A program made the translations under genes and the position numbers. A DNA stretch of 51,899 nt from a bacterium (GTDB taxonomy: Bacteria; Dependentiae; Babeliae; Babeliales; RVW-14), in assembly GCA_010027825.1 (NCBI GenBank), contig RGUK01000001.1:1-51899 (forward strand), read 5' to 3'. Shown here piece after piece: positions 39,400 to 48,394 of the stretch. How positions within the stretch are numbered: the first letter of the stretch is position 1; each line of letters opens with the position of its first letter. The notes under the pieces are model-generated. The model did not search any database. It was not told where the DNA came from and was given only the letters and a program-made list of their open reading frames with translations.

Positions 39400-41094
39400 C
39401 TACTCGGCCATCGGTAACGACAGCGGCCCGCCAGGCCACGGCTTTTTATAGAACGGCGGCAGGGGTGCTGTTTTTAACTCTTCTCCGTCTTCTTTCACAG
39501 AGCGAATATTTGTCAACGAAAAAGACGTTCCGGCTTGGGCCAATTCGGCATTAATCACAAACGACACCTGTGCTACCATGCCAACCATGTCGGTATTGTC
39601 CGGCAGCATTGGCATTGTCCTTGTCGGTGCTTTAATTTTAACAATACTGCCGGGCGCGATATCGAACCTGAGTTTTCCAGAGAACTCTCCGTACCGCTGC
39701 TGCAAAAATTCAGTTTTGTACCACTGCTCGGCAAACACATCGAGCAACCGAGACTGCTTTATTTGCCGGTGGGCTTCTGGCCTGTCTGGTTTGCCGCCTT
39801 CCGGCGTCGGATTGCCGCTGTCCGGCGTCTCCATGGCCCCGCCGGTATAGCGCCCGACAAGGCCAGAACTTCCCTGAGAATACGCGGCGAAACCGACGTA
39901 TTCAGTCACCCACCCTGGCGGCTCTTTGACGAGTATGGTGCCGCGGTGGTCACGCATATCGAGCGGCGGAAAACTACCCGCCGGCTGACAAAAACTGGTT
40001 TTTGAGATCAGTTTGACGTCTCCGGCAATTATGCCGGACGAACTCGATTGCCCCCAAAACACATTAATCGCCTCAAGAATCGTGCCCGTATTGCACATGA
40101 AGTTAGCGTACCCGTATTCGTCGGCTTCGATTGTCTTGAAGCCCGAGCCGCCTTCTTGAAACCGCAACCCACCAAAGTACGGAATCACGTTAGCCCACTG
40201 CACGCCAGGCGAGATGGCAAAGAAAAAATTAGGGGCCCAAACGCCGATTAACATACTCCAAAAAGTAGAGTAGTTAAAACCAGCCAGTCCGCTTTGTGAC
40301 AGGCTAGCTTCGATTGCCTTGTTCAGTTTTGCCGGGTTAAGTGGTTCCTTCAGGTCATCGAAATTCAGCGGTAGTTTGCCTGGCCGCGGGTTGCCGTATT
40401 GTGGCCCCGGCATACGCTCAAGTGCTTTTTTGATCGTGTCTTCGGTGCCCGCTTCTCCCGGCGGCTTGCACGCGTCATCAGGTCTCGGCCAGTCGGCGAT
40501 TGTCATCAGAATCGGCTTAATCGTTTCTGCCCAAAAGTCAGAGGTGTATTTACCGTATTGAATGTATTGATTGCGTGGGTCAAGGCGCGGGACAGCACAC
40601 ACGATGCCAGATCCGCCCTGACCAGCCTGTATCGACCAGCTATTCGCGTTCTCTGCGAGCGAGTAGCCGGCGCCGGGAAAGAAGTTACGCGACAGCATTG
40701 AACCTTCATTAAGGTCGTCAAGCCAATGTACGAGGTGCAGTGTGTACTGAGCGTTGTCCTGTGCCCGTTGAAAACCAAAGCCGGCGTAATAGCCCTCGAA
40801 CACGACGATATTTTGTGACGGGCTTTTCGACTCTTTCCCGTCCGTCGTCTGCACTTCTAGCGTAACTTTTACTTTCGCCCGCATTTTTACGTTTTGCAGT
40901 ACTCGGTGGGCTGTCGCTGGTTTGTTTGTTGTTGCATTAATACCGCACGCCATTACCAGCGACGCCTTTGGAATCGAATTCAAAGCAAATGTGCCGGAGA
41001 TAGCGACAATATCACGCACCTCGCCAATACCTTCGATATCAGCGACGATTTTGAACGTCGAAAAAACGTACGTGTCTTTGGTGCTGTATGGCAT
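39400..41094 (-). CDS. Baseplate hub-like protein (564 aa)
   Basis: The C-terminal 110 residues show a hub pattern: GKLRFDIAPGSIVKIKAP and MVGMVAQVSFVINAELAQAGTSFSL, as in gpD/gp27-type hub proteins. The N-terminal 130 residues are beta-rich (IVVFEGYYAGFGFQ; YTLHLVHWLDDL), also compatible with a hub beta barrel. It is located between tape measure and wedge genes, as expected. The assignment is by pattern and position. Confidence 0.6.
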   Translation of the reverse strand: MPYSTKDTYVFSTFKIVADIEGIGEVRDIVAISGTFALNSIPKASLVMACGINATTNKPATAHRVLQNVKMRAKVKVTLEVQTTDGKESKSPSQNIVVFEGYYAGFGFQRAQDNAQYTLHLVHWLDDLNEGSMLSRNFFPGAGYSLAENANSWSIQAGQGGSGIVCAVPRLDPRNQYIQYGKYTSDFWAETIKPILMTIADWPRPDDACKPPGEAGTEDTIKKALERMPGPQYGNPRPGKLPLNFDDLKEPLNPAKLNKAIEASLSQSGLAGFNYSTFWSMLIGVWAPNFFFAISPGVQWANVIPYFGGLRFQEGGSGFKTIEADEYGYANFMCNTGTILEAINVFWGQSSSSGIIAGDVKLISKTSFCQPAGSFPPLDMRDHRGTILVKEPPGWVTEYVGFAAYSQGSSGLVGRYTGGAMETPDSGNPTPEGGKPDRPEAHRQIKQSRLLDVFAEQWYKTEFLQQRYGEFSGKLRFDIAPGSIVKIKAPTRTMPMLPDNTDMVGMVAQVSFVINAELAQAGTSFSLTNIRSVKEDGEELKTAPLPPFYKKPWPGGPLSLPMAE

Positions 41095-41095
41095 A

Positions 41096-42067
41096 TTATT
41101 TCCGCAATTCTTCGGTTCTATAAATGATCGCCATCGTCAATCCCGCCAGCCGGTAGACGGGCGAGTAATGATCAAACCACAGATTTTTAAACGTCGCGTA
41201 CGGCTCGATGTTTTCGACACCAAATAACGACAGAAAAACAGGTTCACCGAGCAGTTCCAGGGTTGGCAGCAACGTAGTGACAATCGAGTCAGGCACGCTT
41301 TTCGCGACGATGAGCCACTGGGCAAGTATAGAACTAAAAATACCGCTTGTCAGCGGCATTGTTGCGGCAAATTGTTCGGACTCAAGCGGGCCTGTAGTTG
41401 CGTAATCTTCGTACAGGACGTACTCGTTTTTTTCGGTGACGATGTTGGCGTACGGCGATTCGGGCGACGCGAAGTTGAGCAAAAGCTTTAAATCTGTTTG
41501 CGGCAATGAGGCCGTAGACGTTGAGCCGACGCCGCCGACACTGTATGTTTCTGGCGGTTGTGTTGTGCCTAATGTTTGAATGGTGAGTATCGTATTGTCA
41601 GAGTCCGGCGTCTGCAGTTTCATTGTCCGCATATTGAGCGTGTTCGCCACACCTACAGAGATTAAATACGTGTGCACAGCCCGTCCGACACTGTGATCGG
41701 GCTTAACCGCTCCGTTGAGTGCCAACCGTTGCGGCGGGCCGCTTAATTGCGTCACAACAATCTGATTTCTGGCGATGTCGTTGAAATCTGTGGGCGTCAT
41801 CGGCCAATAAGTCACGCGAGGATCAAGATCGTATACGTATTGGGCTAGTTCCGTTTGGTGCACGTAACCCATCAGTTCGCGGATACGTAGATTGATAAAC
41901 CGTGCGTCTGGGTTGCTGCCAAAAAGAACGCGCCGCACGAGCCGCAACTCGTTCGTTAAATTCACCGGAAAAAACTCGTTCGGCACAAACTCTGCCCCGG
42001 TGTCTACGGTTACGTGATTTGTTTTTGCTGCTTTGTTTAAAAGCAGCGTGCGGGCATGATTGATCAT
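41096..42067 (-). CDS. Tail/baseplate protein (323 aa)
   Basis: The product is not recognised. The start at 42,067 (MINHARTLLLNK) is preferred over the longer frame to 42,109, which overlaps the upstream gene. NFFPVNLT-like beta segments, a central Gly/Ser/Thr loop and a helical C terminus are seen. It lies between the tape measure and the hub candidate and may be a hub or tail-completion protein. Confidence 0.68.
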   Translation of the reverse strand: MINHARTLLLNKAAKTNHVTVDTGAEFVPNEFFPVNLTNELRLVRRVLFGSNPDARFINLRIRELMGYVHQTELAQYVYDLDPRVTYWPMTPTDFNDIARNQIVVTQLSGPPQRLALNGAVKPDHSVGRAVHTYLISVGVANTLNMRTMKLQTPDSDNTILTIQTLGTTQPPETYSVGGVGSTSTASLPQTDLKLLLNFASPESPYANIVTEKNEYVLYEDYATTGPLESEQFAATMPLTSGIFSSILAQWLIVAKSVPDSIVTTLLPTLELLGEPVFLSLFGVENIEPYATFKNLWFDHYSPVYRLAGLTMAIIYRTEELRK

Positions 42068-42069
42068 GA

Positions 42070-42561
42070 TTAGCCTCGCGGCGGAATAACGTGAAAACGC
42101 AACGACCACTGCCCGATCGGCACGCCGCCGGAGCCAGAACTTATCTCAAGTCTCATACCAGTTAGAAACGCCCAGAAATCGCCGCACCTGTCGGTGCCGA
42201 CGGGTATTGCACGCTTTTTGACTGACTGCCTGTTCGCTAAATAAAAATCCAAAATGCCGCATACCTCGCCCGATTTTCCGCCACCTGACGCGTTACACGT
42301 CTCTCCGCCCAGAAACCCAAAACCAGATACGGTCAGTTCGCCTACACGGTCGCCGAAGTTGTAGTAGTAGATAAACTCGTCTAAAGCGTGTAGAAACTGA
42401 TAGTTGCCCTGCATTTCAAGCAAAAAGCCGCTGGTTGGAAACCCAATTTGCGAACCGCCCACAGTCACATTAAACGTTCCACCACCTCCGCCACCGCCGT
42501 CGGGGCACAAATTTACTTTGACGATAGCCCCCTCGCAGGGCGTAAAAACAGAACTTGCCAT
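42070..42561 (-). CDS. Tail protein, Gly-rich (163 aa)
   Basis: The product is not recognised. An eight-Gly run (about 22-29) separates a short Cys-containing head from a beta-rich domain. The C-terminal part has paired Cys residues. GCGGAGG lies upstream of the start at 42,561. It directly follows the tape-measure candidate by one base. Confidence 0.65.
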   Translation of the reverse strand: MASSVFTPCEGAIVKVNLCPDGGGGGGGTFNVTVGGSQIGFPTSGFLLEMQGNYQFLHALDEFIYYYNFGDRVGELTVSGFGFLGGETCNASGGGKSGEVCGILDFYLANRQSVKKRAIPVGTDRCGDFWAFLTGMRLEISSGSGGVPIGQWSLRFHVIPPRG

Positions 42562-42562
42562 A

Positions 42563-45500
42563 TTACGCCTCCGCTACAGGTGAAACTGCCGCACTACTTA
42601 AATAAGCGCCGTTCGGCATGGCGGATACGATTGCGGGGCCCTCGCCTGTTGGCGTAAAAACTGGTGCACCCTTGGCGGCCAAAATAGCGCTCTGCAGTCC
42701 GACCAGTGTCAGCGTGCCTTTAATAGTGCTGCTGCCGCCTCCGGACCCGCCGCCGCCGGCCGCTGAAGAACCCTTTTGGTGGAACATCACATTCTGCAAA
42801 TTTGTTCTGTTTTCCATGGCCAACTGGCGTCTGTCAGATTTGTCGTCATCGCGGGCAACAGACCCGGAACCGCCACCCTTTTTCGACCCGACCGCGTCAA
42901 TTAAATCGCGGAACGGTCTTTCGAGTCCTTTGATGGCCTCTGTCAGTTTGCCCAGTTCTGATGTCAGTGCGGCATTATCCCGCTGCGACTGTGTTGATTT
43001 TTTTTCTGTTCCTTCTTCTGTCGCCGGTCCTGGTTCTGCCGCCTGGCCGAGGCGGTCGGGTATGTCCAACGCGGGCCCAAAACGGTCCACGACGGACGTT
43101 CCAGGCTGCGAGCCGTCCGGCTGCGGAGAAATGTCCGGTGTGGCCGGGCGGCCTGGAGCAGGAGTAGATGGCGCTGTAACGGCGACGTCTTCACCGGCAC
43201 GAGCACCAGCACTTTTTGCGTCGGCTTCTTTTTGTGCGGCCGCTGCTTGTGCCGGGTCTTTGCTGGAACCTTCGGCTAACTCTTTGGCTGCTTCTGCACC
43301 GCCCGGACTTGGTTTAATCTCCGGCACCGCGGGGGCACCGGGGGCGTGGCCCATTTGCGCCGCTGTTTGAGTCGGCAACGCCGGTGCGGTAGTCGGAGCC
43401 TCACCCGGAACGCTCGGTCGAACCTGTTGTGCGAGTTCAATTTTTTCAGCGAGTTGATAACCCGAGAACGTACCGCGAATTCTTTCCTTGTGCTTATCAG
43501 TTAAACTTAAACCGGCCAGTATTTTTTCAAACTCGTCGCGGTGTTTTTTAGCTTCTGGAGAGTCATCGTCAGGCGAAACCATGCCGTGCTCCATAAGACC
43601 GGCCATAGCCCCGTCTAAATTGTAACCGCCCGCATCGGCGTCAGACAGTAACGCGGCCCGCAGCCCTTGCCGCGTCTCAGCCTCGTCGCCGCCAAACAAC
43701 CCAATAAACCGAGCCGTGCCGCGTTCGTGCTCGGAGGCCCATTGAGTGCTGTCTAAGCGTGCCTGGTTCAGAGATCCGTGTTCCACCGCCGCTCGCAACT
43801 GAGCACCAGTGAACTCGCCTTTGTGTATGAGTTGATGTGCTTGGAAGCCCTCAACCGTAGAGCCGGCACCGAGATGTACGGTCCGCATCTCGTCGGCCAT
43901 TTCCTTGATGGTAATTCCGTCTTTGATTTTGCCTTTGTGTGCCGCCGCGTATGTTTTATAGAGATCGGTTTCTTTAAGTTTTGTCGGATCTTTTGTGGCG
44001 GCGGCTTCGGCATCGGCCACCATCTTGTCAAATTTTTCGTTTCGACGTGCAGCAATCTGCTCGTCAGTAACCTTGGTCTTAAATGCTTCGTCAAACTGCT
44101 TTCGCTGATCCTCGGTCATCCCGCGAGTAGCAAGTTTGTACATTTCCTCGTCAACACGTTTGCCGGTAATCTTGTTGCCGGCGTAATCAGTCGCTTCGCC
44201 GCGCTCAAGTTTGTGGATGTAATCCTTTGTGACAGTAGACCGATTGATTTGCGTAAGTGCTCTGTTAAATTCGCCCTGCAATTCGGGGGCAATCTTTTTG
44301 ATAAGTTCGCTGTCCGGCGTAATGCCGAACGTGTCAAACAGTATGTTTTTGATGTCAGCGGTTTCACCGGTCGCCACAAGGTTGCCGAGTGAGTCAGACA
44401 GCCGCTCGATCGAAGTACCCTGATATGACAGACCGAGCCTGTGTGCACGATCAGCCTGACCAAGTGTGGCCGCCTGCGTTTCCGATAACGAATCTACGCC
44501 TTTGAAAAACTGCTGCATGCCGCGCAAACCCTTTTGCCGGCCGCCCGTCATATTAAAAATGCCGATATTGGCGTTTGTTACAAGATTGCTGAGATTTTCT
44601 CTGCGTGTTTTAGCGTCGGCCCCAAAAGACGCCTCAAACGCTTTTTTCGCTTCGTCTGCGGCGTTTGCGACGCCCATGCCCTCAAGCGTTGCTGTAAACT
44701 CTGCGACGGTCGTGTCCTCTAAATGCTGCAATTGATCAGCACTGCTCATGTGTGCTGAGTCGAGCATTAAATTTGTCATGCGTTGGGCCAGGGCGTCGCG
44801 GACCTCGTCGTCTTTTGCGGAATCGCCGCCCAAGGCACTTGTCGCGTCGCCTTTAATGCCCTTTGTTATTACATCGGCCACGCCGGTGTTGCTGATCATT
44901 CGTGTCATGTCGGCACGAATGGCTTTCATACCGCCGCCAGAAGCCGCGAATTCTCTGGTCTGGTAATCCTCCATCAAGATGTTCATACGCATCATGTCCA
45001 TGCCAGATGCGCCAGAAATACGAGAGATAGCCTCGGCCCCGTTTCGACCTACGTCATTCCAAAAATTTCTTGTGACCTTTTTGCCGCCTTCTTCAACCTC
45101 GTATGACCCGTCCCAGTTCGGGTCTTCCATCTTTTTGCCGATGATGCCAAGTTCTGTGTTTTCGTATTTGTCTTTATTTTCAAGATACGCACGGCGAATA
45201 GCGGCGGCAGATTTGGCTGTAAATGAATTTTCAGTGCGTGCTGATACTTCAGCCGCGTATGTGGTGGCCTCTTCTTTGCTCATGGTGCCAAAACCGCGGT
45301 TGTTAAACGCACCGGCTCGATCCATATTGCGGACGGTGGCAATCGCGTTTGATGTGGCGTTTAACTTTTCTTCGTCAGATAGACCCAGTTGAGAGCCGTA
45401 CGCGTTCACGCCGGCGGCAACCTGTGCCATCTGGTCAAAGCCCATGCCAATTTCTTTGGCCATAATCCGCATCTGCCGAAGAGTGCTGGCAACTTTGGTT

Positions 45501-46963
45501 GTATTGCCAGATCTTCCTGATGCACCCTGACTCAAATGCTCAAGTGCAGCAAGCAGGGCCGGTATGGGTGCGTTCGTATTGCCGTTGTCGCCGAAGATTT
45601 CACGTACGGCGGCAAGTGCCTCCGTGTGTTTTTTAACCGATTGGCCCGCACGTTTTGCATCAACGTTGCTGGCAATCTGATCCATGCCGTCCATGGTTAG
45701 AAGTTTGCGGGCCTCCTCGGGATCAACGGTGCCGGCGGCTGACCGCTCTTTGATTTTTGTCATCGTGTCGCCGACGCGCCGTTTATAGTCATCGAGGCGT
45801 CCAGCGATAATTTCTTCGCGGCGTTCAGGGGTGGCCGCTTTGTATTCTTTGTCGTTGGCACCCAGATCGCGTTCAGCAAATTGGCGGGCGAGCCGAGTTT
45901 TTGTTTCGTCATCAAGGTCTTCGGACGCCGCAATGGCTTTAACTCGGTCAGCCGCCGATAGCGCACCAATACTTTGTGGCAACATGCCTCGCTGGAACAA
46001 ATGCTCCATGACCTGACCAGCCCTGCCGGCAGAAAATCCGTGCATGTTTTCAACAGCGGCTCTTTCGGCCCGGCCGCGAAGTGCTCCTACCGACGTCTCA
46101 TCAAAACCCATCACGCCGGAATCTCTTACGGCCCGTTCAATTTTTACAAGTTCTTTAGCTTGATCCGCCGCAGTAGTAGCCTCGCCACCGGCCCGATATT
46201 TTTTGTACAGCGACCCGAGTTCTTCAGCACCCAGGTTGCTGGTCATACGTGTGGCGATTTCGTCGTCTTCAATGACACGTTCGTGTTCTGCTCGCGCGGC
46301 TTTTTTAAGTCGTGTAATAGCCTGTGCTTTAACGTCGTCTTTTCCTTCGCGGGCCTGGCGGGTCGTTTCCTCAAGATTTCCGCCGGGTTCGTATAGTGTG
46401 GCGTAAACGTCATTGGTGAAATCTGCCAGAGATTCGCCCCGAATTCGGCTGGCACCGGTGGCTGGATCTTGCCGGTAATATCCGACGCGGTTTGCGGCAC
46501 CTGCAAGAGCAGACGGGTCGCCCTTGGTGCCAAACATCATGGCCTCAAGGTTTTCTGGCCCTACCAATCCACCAATAGCGGCTTTGACGTACTGATTGTT
46601 AGCGATGCCGGCCATAAAATTGGCCTGCTGCTTGTTTAAGTCGGAAAGGGGCTGGTTCGTTGCCAGCATCATTCCGCCGCCAATTACGTTGGCGAAGTGC
46701 CCCGTACCCGCCCTGGTAGCACTGGCTGTGTTTAATTGTGCGCTATTGAAATACTGCCGCATGGTCAATTGATCCATGGCGTTCTGTGCCGGATTCTGGT
46801 GCGGCAGGAAATTAGTGGGGCCGGCGAACTGTTGCAGATACTGCGTAAACAGCGGGGCTAACGCGCCGCCCATGCCGTTTGGATCAAACCCCATGCTCCT
46901 GGCTGGATTGTAGGTCCACGGATAGTTGAACGGATCAGGTGGTGGGGTTTGAAAGCCTGCCAT
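42563..46963 (-). CDS. Tail tape-measure protein candidate (1,466 aa)
   Basis: The largest intact protein of the window, almost entirely helical, with Ala-, Glu- and Lys-rich segments and no enzymatic motif. The first 110 residues are Pro/Asn/Gln-rich (FNYPWTYNPARSMGFDPNG), and the last 280 include a Pro/Ala/Gln-rich linker (about 1,200-1,330) and a Gly-rich segment. Tape-measure proteins set tail length and line the tube; at about 0.15 nm per residue this one would match a tail near 0.2 micrometre (rule of thumb). It follows two overlapping chaperone-like ORFs, as expected. Confidence 0.72.
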   Translation of the reverse strand: MAGFQTPPPDPFNYPWTYNPARSMGFDPNGMGGALAPLFTQYLQQFAGPTNFLPHQNPAQNAMDQLTMRQYFNSAQLNTASATRAGTGHFANVIGGGMMLATNQPLSDLNKQQANFMAGIANNQYVKAAIGGLVGPENLEAMMFGTKGDPSALAGAANRVGYYRQDPATGASRIRGESLADFTNDVYATLYEPGGNLEETTRQAREGKDDVKAQAITRLKKAARAEHERVIEDDEIATRMTSNLGAEELGSLYKKYRAGGEATTAADQAKELVKIERAVRDSGVMGFDETSVGALRGRAERAAVENMHGFSAGRAGQVMEHLFQRGMLPQSIGALSAADRVKAIAASEDLDDETKTRLARQFAERDLGANDKEYKAATPERREEIIAGRLDDYKRRVGDTMTKIKERSAAGTVDPEEARKLLTMDGMDQIASNVDAKRAGQSVKKHTEALAAVREIFGDNGNTNAPIPALLAALEHLSQGASGRSGNTTKVASTLRQMRIMAKEIGMGFDQMAQVAAGVNAYGSQLGLSDEEKLNATSNAIATVRNMDRAGAFNNRGFGTMSKEEATTYAAEVSARTENSFTAKSAAAIRRAYLENKDKYENTELGIIGKKMEDPNWDGSYEVEEGGKKVTRNFWNDVGRNGAEAISRISGASGMDMMRMNILMEDYQTREFAASGGGMKAIRADMTRMISNTGVADVITKGIKGDATSALGGDSAKDDEVRDALAQRMTNLMLDSAHMSSADQLQHLEDTTVAEFTATLEGMGVANAADEAKKAFEASFGADAKTRRENLSNLVTNANIGIFNMTGGRQKGLRGMQQFFKGVDSLSETQAATLGQADRAHRLGLSYQGTSIERLSDSLGNLVATGETADIKNILFDTFGITPDSELIKKIAPELQGEFNRALTQINRSTVTKDYIHKLERGEATDYAGNKITGKRVDEEMYKLATRGMTEDQRKQFDEAFKTKVTDEQIAARRNEKFDKMVADAEAAATKDPTKLKETDLYKTYAAAHKGKIKDGITIKEMADEMRTVHLGAGSTVEGFQAHQLIHKGEFTGAQLRAAVEHGSLNQARLDSTQWASEHERGTARFIGLFGGDEAETRQGLRAALLSDADAGGYNLDGAMAGLMEHGMVSPDDDSPEAKKHRDEFEKILAGLSLTDKHKERIRGTFSGYQLAEKIELAQQVRPSVPGEAPTTAPALPTQTAAQMGHAPGAPAVPEIKPSPGGAEAAKELAEGSSKDPAQAAAAQKEADAKSAGARAGEDVAVTAPSTPAPGRPATPDISPQPDGSQPGTSVVDRFGPALDIPDRLGQAAEPGPATEEGTEKKSTQSQRDNAALTSELGKLTEAIKGLERPFRDLIDAVGSKKGGGSGSVARDDDKSDRRQLAMENRTNLQNVMFHQKGSSAAGGGGSGGGSSTIKGTLTLVGLQSAILAAKGAPVFTPTGEGPAIVSAMPNGAYLSSAAVSPVAEA

Positions 46964-46965
46964 AA

Positions 46966-47382
46966 CTATTCTTCCGGCTTTGTGTCTTCTTTAGACAGCG
47001 AGTTTTTAAACTCTGCCTGCAAATTTTTGTACTGATCAACTAGTTTCTGTGTTTCTTCATCCAATATTGTATCGTTTTGAGGGCCTGGTTTAGGCGTCTC
47101 TATCCACGGAAATATCGCATTTTGCAGCCGATCCAGTGCGTCGTTTGCCGACGCTTTTACGTCGCCAAAACTTTTGTCTGTCAGCGAGCCGTGTGACACG
47201 TACGCCAACCACTGCCGGTGTACCGCGTCTAAGAAAATGACTTCTTCGCGCCGCTGGACTTCTTGCAGCACGAGTTTCTGCCGTAACCGCCAATTAATAT
47301 CCGTGGGATCGGCTCGGGAGTAGTCGATCGCTCCCGATACTGCAGCCCGCACCATGTAGGCTGCTATTCGATCCCGGTCCAA
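46966..47382 (-). CDS. Tail assembly chaperone candidate, frameshift partner (138 aa)
   Basis: A mainly helical, charged protein immediately upstream of the tape-measure candidate. The ORF opens at a TTG at 47,382; the first ATG is at 47,355. It overlaps the 3' end of the 47,364-48,374 gene in the -1 frame. The phage layout of a chaperone gene followed by an extension ORF made by ribosomal slippage before the tape measure is the best explanation. Confidence 0.6.
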   Translation of the reverse strand: MDRDRIAAYMVRAAVSGAIDYSRADPTDINWRLRQKLVLQEVQRREEVIFLDAVHRQWLAYVSHGSLTDKSFGDVKASANDALDRLQNAIFPWIETPKPGPQNDTILDEETQKLVDQYKNLQAEFKNSLSKEDTKPEE

Positions 47383-48374
47383 AAACTTGGGTCAAGTGCC
47401 ATAGCCTCAAGCGCTTCCACTAAACGCTGAAACTGTCGGAGGTGCGTGCCGACAAGGCGTTTGGTGACTTCTTGGGCTAACACTTTGTTGTTGACAAAAT
47501 TTAACGCGGCAACAAGCGGCGTATCTTCTGGGCGCTCTTTAGTTGGATACAGGGTGGCGATCTCTGCCAATTCAGGAACGATCGAGATCGGTTTGCCGTC
47601 CTTATCGTTCAGACTCTCTACAGAACACGCCAGACGATATTCAATCAACTGTGCGTACCACTCGCCTTCGGTTTTGATTCGTTCGGCGGCTTGGTCGATA
47701 ACGAGTTGCTTATAGATCATCTTGTTTTCTTCGGACAGCAGTGCCCGCAGATGCAAAACAAGTCGACCGCCGAGCAATTCGTATTTCTTTTTAAACCGCG
47801 TACCGCCAAGCAGACAGGCGACAAAATCTTCTTTGTCGCGATCCGTCACTTTGACTTCAAACTTTTGCCGCATGTCCCAACCGCAACGCGGGCAGAACGG
47901 CAAAATCACCATCGGCTCGCCGGTTGTGGGAATATCCCGATCAAGCGGCAGATCGCGCGGTGACTGGCTTTGAGGTGCTGGTTCTGCCGCGGGTGCCGGA
48001 ACTGGTTCGGCCTGGCTGGCGGCTGCCGCTTCCTCTCGGTCGTCTAAAATCTGCGGCCCCAAGATCTGCTCTACGGCGTCGCGAACTTGTGGTGCCATTT
48101 GAGAAGTATCTCGTTGCAACGACTCAAACTCGGCTTTCTTTTTGCCGATTTTTTTCGCCTCGGCCAGCATTGCATTTATTTCTTCGACTGCCGCGGCCGG
48201 CATTTTTTCAATGTCGACAAGTACGTCGGTTCGGGTCGACGGCTCGATCGTTTCTTTGATCTTTAACAAACGATCTCCGAGTGCGGCTGGAATCGGGTCG
48301 CCGTCTTTCCAGTTAAACTGCGAAAGAGTTTTTTTCGTGAACTCAGACAGGTACGGGTTTTCGACCAGTTCCAT
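47364..48374 (-). CDS. Tail assembly chaperone-region protein with CxxC motif (336 aa)
   Basis: From the ATG at 48,374 (MELVENPYLSEF, AAGGAG upstream) the protein has a helical N-terminal half, a Pro/Ala/Gln linker (about 125-145), then ILPFCPRCGWDMRQKFEVKV (about 157-176), a CxxC pair, and a helical C-terminal half. The position before the tape measure and the -1 overlap suggest a tail assembly chaperone, but it is longer than usual and the CxxC is not typical. Confidence 0.6.
   Translation of the reverse strand: MELVENPYLSEFTKKTLSQFNWKDGDPIPAALGDRLLKIKETIEPSTRTDVLVDIEKMPAAAVEEINAMLAEAKKIGKKKAEFESLQRDTSQMAPQVRDAVEQILGPQILDDREEAAAASQAEPVPAPAAEPAPQSQSPRDLPLDRDIPTTGEPMVILPFCPRCGWDMRQKFEVKVTDRDKEDFVACLLGGTRFKKKYELLGGRLVLHLRALLSEENKMIYKQLVIDQAAERIKTEGEWYAQLIEYRLACSVESLNDKDGKPISIVPELAEIATLYPTKERPEDTPLVAALNFVNNKVLAQEVTKRLVGTHLRQFQRLVEALEAMALDPSFWTGIE
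47381..47385 (-). promoter_or_regulatory. Possible -1 slippage site joining the two chaperone-like ORFs
   Basis: A run of five U (minus strand) lies eight codons before the stop of the upstream ORF. Shifting back by one base on the U run leads straight into the TTG GAC CGG frame of the 138-codon ORF. It is not a canonical X-XXY-YYZ heptamer. Confidence 0.4.
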
Positions 48375-48394
48375 GGTTTCTCCTTAAATGGCAA

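Noticed and set aside
42618..43370. Long plus-strand ORF of 250 codons inside the tape-measure gene
   Set aside because: It is antisense to a clear helical Pro/Ala-rich coding region, lacks a ribosome site, and its composition mirrors the codons of the opposite gene.
47379..47387. Canonical X-XXY-YYZ slippery heptamer
   Set aside because: The A-site codon UGG cannot re-pair well after a -1 shift; only a simple P-site slip on the U-run is possible, so confidence was lowered.
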